This document shows, piece after piece, positions 62,494 through 64,000 of a stretch of 64,000 nt of DNA. Position 1 is the first letter of the stretch, and each line of letters begins with the position of its first letter. Source of the DNA: Burkholderiales bacterium (GTDB lineage Bacteria; Pseudomonadota; Gammaproteobacteria; Burkholderiales; SG8-41); the NCBI GenBank assembly GCA_020854035.1, contig JADZGE010000087.1, positions 80,886 through 144,885 of the forward strand. Reading direction: 5' to 3'. The notes below the pieces were generated by a model. The model made no database searches. It was given only the letters and a program-made list of their open reading frames with translations, and was not told the DNA's origin. The translations under genes and the position numbers were made by a program.

Positions 62494-64000
62494 GGTTGCG
62501 GCATGGCGATGCCGCATGTTCCAGCGGGTGAGAGTCCCGCCCAGATAACCGCTAGCCACGGGTCTGGTATATCGAGCCTTGCAGGTACTCCGGAGACGGG
62601 GCGCTTGATGCGTAGGCACGAAAGCAAGCGAGGCGCAATGGTACCGGGTGAAGCCGGCCGTGAAGGTGACAAGTCCCGAAATGACCGCATTGGGGAAGGC
62701 CGATAGTTTCAAGACGCTGGCAGGCAACAGCGACGCAGACGTAATCGGCGAGTCTGAGTCGCCACCCCCGGGATGTGAAGCCGCATCGAGCTTGACGAGG
62801 AACAGGCGGTAACCATGGAGATCCGGGTCACGGCGCGAGCAGTCGCGCACCCTCCGACAAGTCTAACCAGCGAGGAAGAGGGCAGTGGGGCTCGGAAGTC
62901 GGAGGCACCCATAGTAGTAGCGATGAACCCGGGTAACGCTGGGGGAGCGAAGGGGTGCCGGCGCGAGATAACGGATCGGGGACACATGGCCCGACACTGA
63001 GCGGACTCTGTCCATGACAACGCGACTGATCTGTTTCACGCGGCGGGCGCAAGCGGAGCTGGGAGCGCGGTTCAATGCGCTGATGGGGCTGCTGGCGGAG
63101 CCGGAAGGCTTGCGCGAGAGCTTCCAGAGGCAACCCGGCGACAAAGCGCCCGGGGTCGATGGGGTGCGAAAGCAGGAGTATGCGCAGGGCGTCGAGGGCA
63201 GGCTGGTGGAGCTGTCCTCGGCGGTGCGCCGGCTGGGGTATCGGCCCCAGCCGGTGCGCAGGGTGTATATCGCGAAGTCCGACGGGGGCCGGCGGCCCTT
63301 GGGGGTACCGAGCTTCGAGGACCGGATCGTGCAGGATCGGCTGAGCTGCATCCTGCAAGCGATCTGGGAACCGGAGTTTGGGGAGTGCTCCTTTGGGTTT
63401 CGAGCTGGCCGCAATGCTCACCAGGCGCTGGCGCGGCTGGGGGAGATCGTGACGCAAGCGCGAACGCAGTGGGTGGTGGAGGCAGACATCAAGGGGTTCT
63501 TTGATGGTCTGAGCCATGAGCACCTGATGCAATTTCTGGCACACCGTATTGCCGACGAAAGGCTGCTGCGCATTGTGCGGCGGTTTCTCAGGGCGGGGGT
63601 GCTGGAGAGCGGGGTGTTCAGTGCGACGCAGGCCGGCACGCCGCAAGGCGGACTGGTCTCGCCGGTGCTGGCCAACATCTATCTGCACTACGTGCTGGAC
63701 CTGTGGTTCGAGAAGCGCTACGCGAGAGCGTGCCGTGGCCGTGCGTATCTGGTGCGGTATGCGGATGATTTCGTGGCGTGCTTCGAGGACGAAGGGGACG
63801 CGAAGCGGTTTCTTCCGGCGTTGCAAGAGCGCTTGGGTCAGTTCAGTCTGCAACTCGAGCCGACGAAGACGGCGGTGCTGCGCTTCGGTGCGCATGCGCT
63901 GTGCACGTGTCGGCGCGATGGGCGCAGGCGGGCACAAACCTTCAACTTCCTCGGATTCACGCACTACGTCCGACGCACCCGAGGCGGAATTGCCTTGGGA
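62494..64000 (+). mobile_element. Group II intron, truncated by the window edge
   Basis: About 520 bases of structured non-coding DNA precede a reverse transcriptase frame. The left part contains stem GCGGCAT-GGCG-ATGCCGC (about 62497-62514), CCAGCGGGTGAGAGTCCCGC and AACCGCTAGCCAC, which I associate with bacterial group II intron domain I. The 5' boundary is set near 62494 from GTTGCGGC and is approximate; the 3' half lies outside. Just upstream, AAGGGGTCAGTTCTT recalls a RAYT-associated repeat. The intron sits 20-odd bases after the Gfo/Idh stop, so it does not break that gene. Confidence 0.8.
63014..64000 (+). CDS. ltrA: Group II intron reverse transcriptase/maturase (partial)
   Basis: Frame from ATG 63014 runs open to the right edge, 329 residues. 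RT motifs in order: KAPGVDGVRKQEYAQ (RT0/1), YRPQPVRRVYIAKSDGGRRP, LGVPSFEDRIVQDRLSCILQ, CSFGFRAGRNAHQAL, VVEADIKGFFDGLSHEHLMQ (catalytic Asp), GTPQGGLVSPVLANIYLHYV, and YLVRYADDFVACFE with the YADD catalytic pair, then FSLQLEPTKTAVLRFG and FNFLGFTHYV. The maturase X domain and any endonuclease are beyond the window. All visible catalytic residues are intact. Confidence 0.93.
   Translation, partial: MTTRLICFTRRAQAELGARFNALMGLLAEPEGLRESFQRQPGDKAPGVDGVRKQEYAQGVEGRLVELSSAVRRLGYRPQPVRRVYIAKSDGGRRPLGVPSFEDRIVQDRLSCILQAIWEPEFGECSFGFRAGRNAHQALARLGEIVTQARTQWVVEADIKGFFDGLSHEHLMQFLAHRIADERLLRIVRRFLRAGVLESGVFSATQAGTPQGGLVSPVLANIYLHYVLDLWFEKRYARACRGRAYLVRYADDFVACFEDEGDAKRFLPALQERLGQFSLQLEPTKTAVLRFGAHALCTCRRDGRRRAQTFNFLGFTHYVRRTRGGIALG

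Noticed and set aside
62828..63964. 378-codon minus-strand frame over the intron
   Set aside because: Antisense to the reverse transcriptase, which has intact YADD and other RT motifs.

Overview
The window looks like a chromosomal segment of a high-GC Gram-negative bacterium, most likely a betaproteobacterium (Burkholderiales or a relative). This is inferred from lipid A/LPS genes (kdsB, lpxK), the gene string exbB-exbD-lpxK-Trm112-kdsB-adk, a palindromic REP built on GTTCCCGC-CTTC-GCGGGAAC, and nine periplasmic Bug (TctC-type) receptors. No rRNA, tRNA or CRISPR array was seen.

Layout. 1-4.7 kb: the tail of an unknown gene, a very large coiled-coil/AsmA-like membrane protein, and an HD-domain protein. 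4.7-12.5 kb: accessory catabolism, with an MDR oxidoreductase, three Bug receptors, an LVIVD-repeat protein, a D-2-hydroxyacid dehydrogenase and an arylamine N-acetyltransferase. 12.5-17.7 kb: a broken Fic gene, then a minus-strand cluster (UbiX, UbiD, 2-hydroxyacid dehydrogenase, glyoxalase-like protein) that looks like a decarboxylation route for an unknown acid. 17.9-24.4 kb: PaaI-type thioesterase, D-tartrate dehydratase (tarD), acyl-CoA ligase, MDR reductase, cysteine-dioxygenase-like protein, a 45-residue membrane protein and gpsA. 24.5-28.5 kb: a three-gene ABC importer preceded by a perfect FNR/ANR-type box. 28.6-32.6 kb: two Bug receptors beside a cysteine-free Asp/Glu-racemase-like protein and a URO-D-like protein.

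32.8-45.9 kb is mostly core: orphan ParA with a small partner; the nine-gene minus-strand run exbB, exbD, lpxK, Trm112, kdsB, adk, PPi-type phosphofructokinase, H+-pyrophosphatase and gamma carbonic anhydrase; then xseA, a twin cNMP-domain protein and a gamma-glutamyltransferase-like hydrolase. 45.9-47.0 kb is a graveyard of mobile or toxin-antitoxin fragments. 47.0-58.4 kb: Bug, miaA, mutL, Bug, pntAB, amiC, tsaE and queG, i.e. core genes interrupted by receptor genes and transhydrogenase. 58.5-62.5 kb: amidohydrolase, two translationally coupled Bug receptors and a Gfo/Idh/MocA dehydrogenase. The window ends inside a group II intron with its reverse transcriptase.

As a system, scavenging of organic acids (Bug receptors, tarD, UbiD, dehydrogenases, CoA ligase) dominates the accessory part. 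The central run couples pyrophosphate use in glycolysis (PPi-PFK) to pyrophosphate-driven proton pumping (K+-independent-type HppA). No tctA/tctB membrane partners for the nine receptors lie in the window. Several intergenic spacers share an odd style of degenerate short-word repeats framed by inverted arms.
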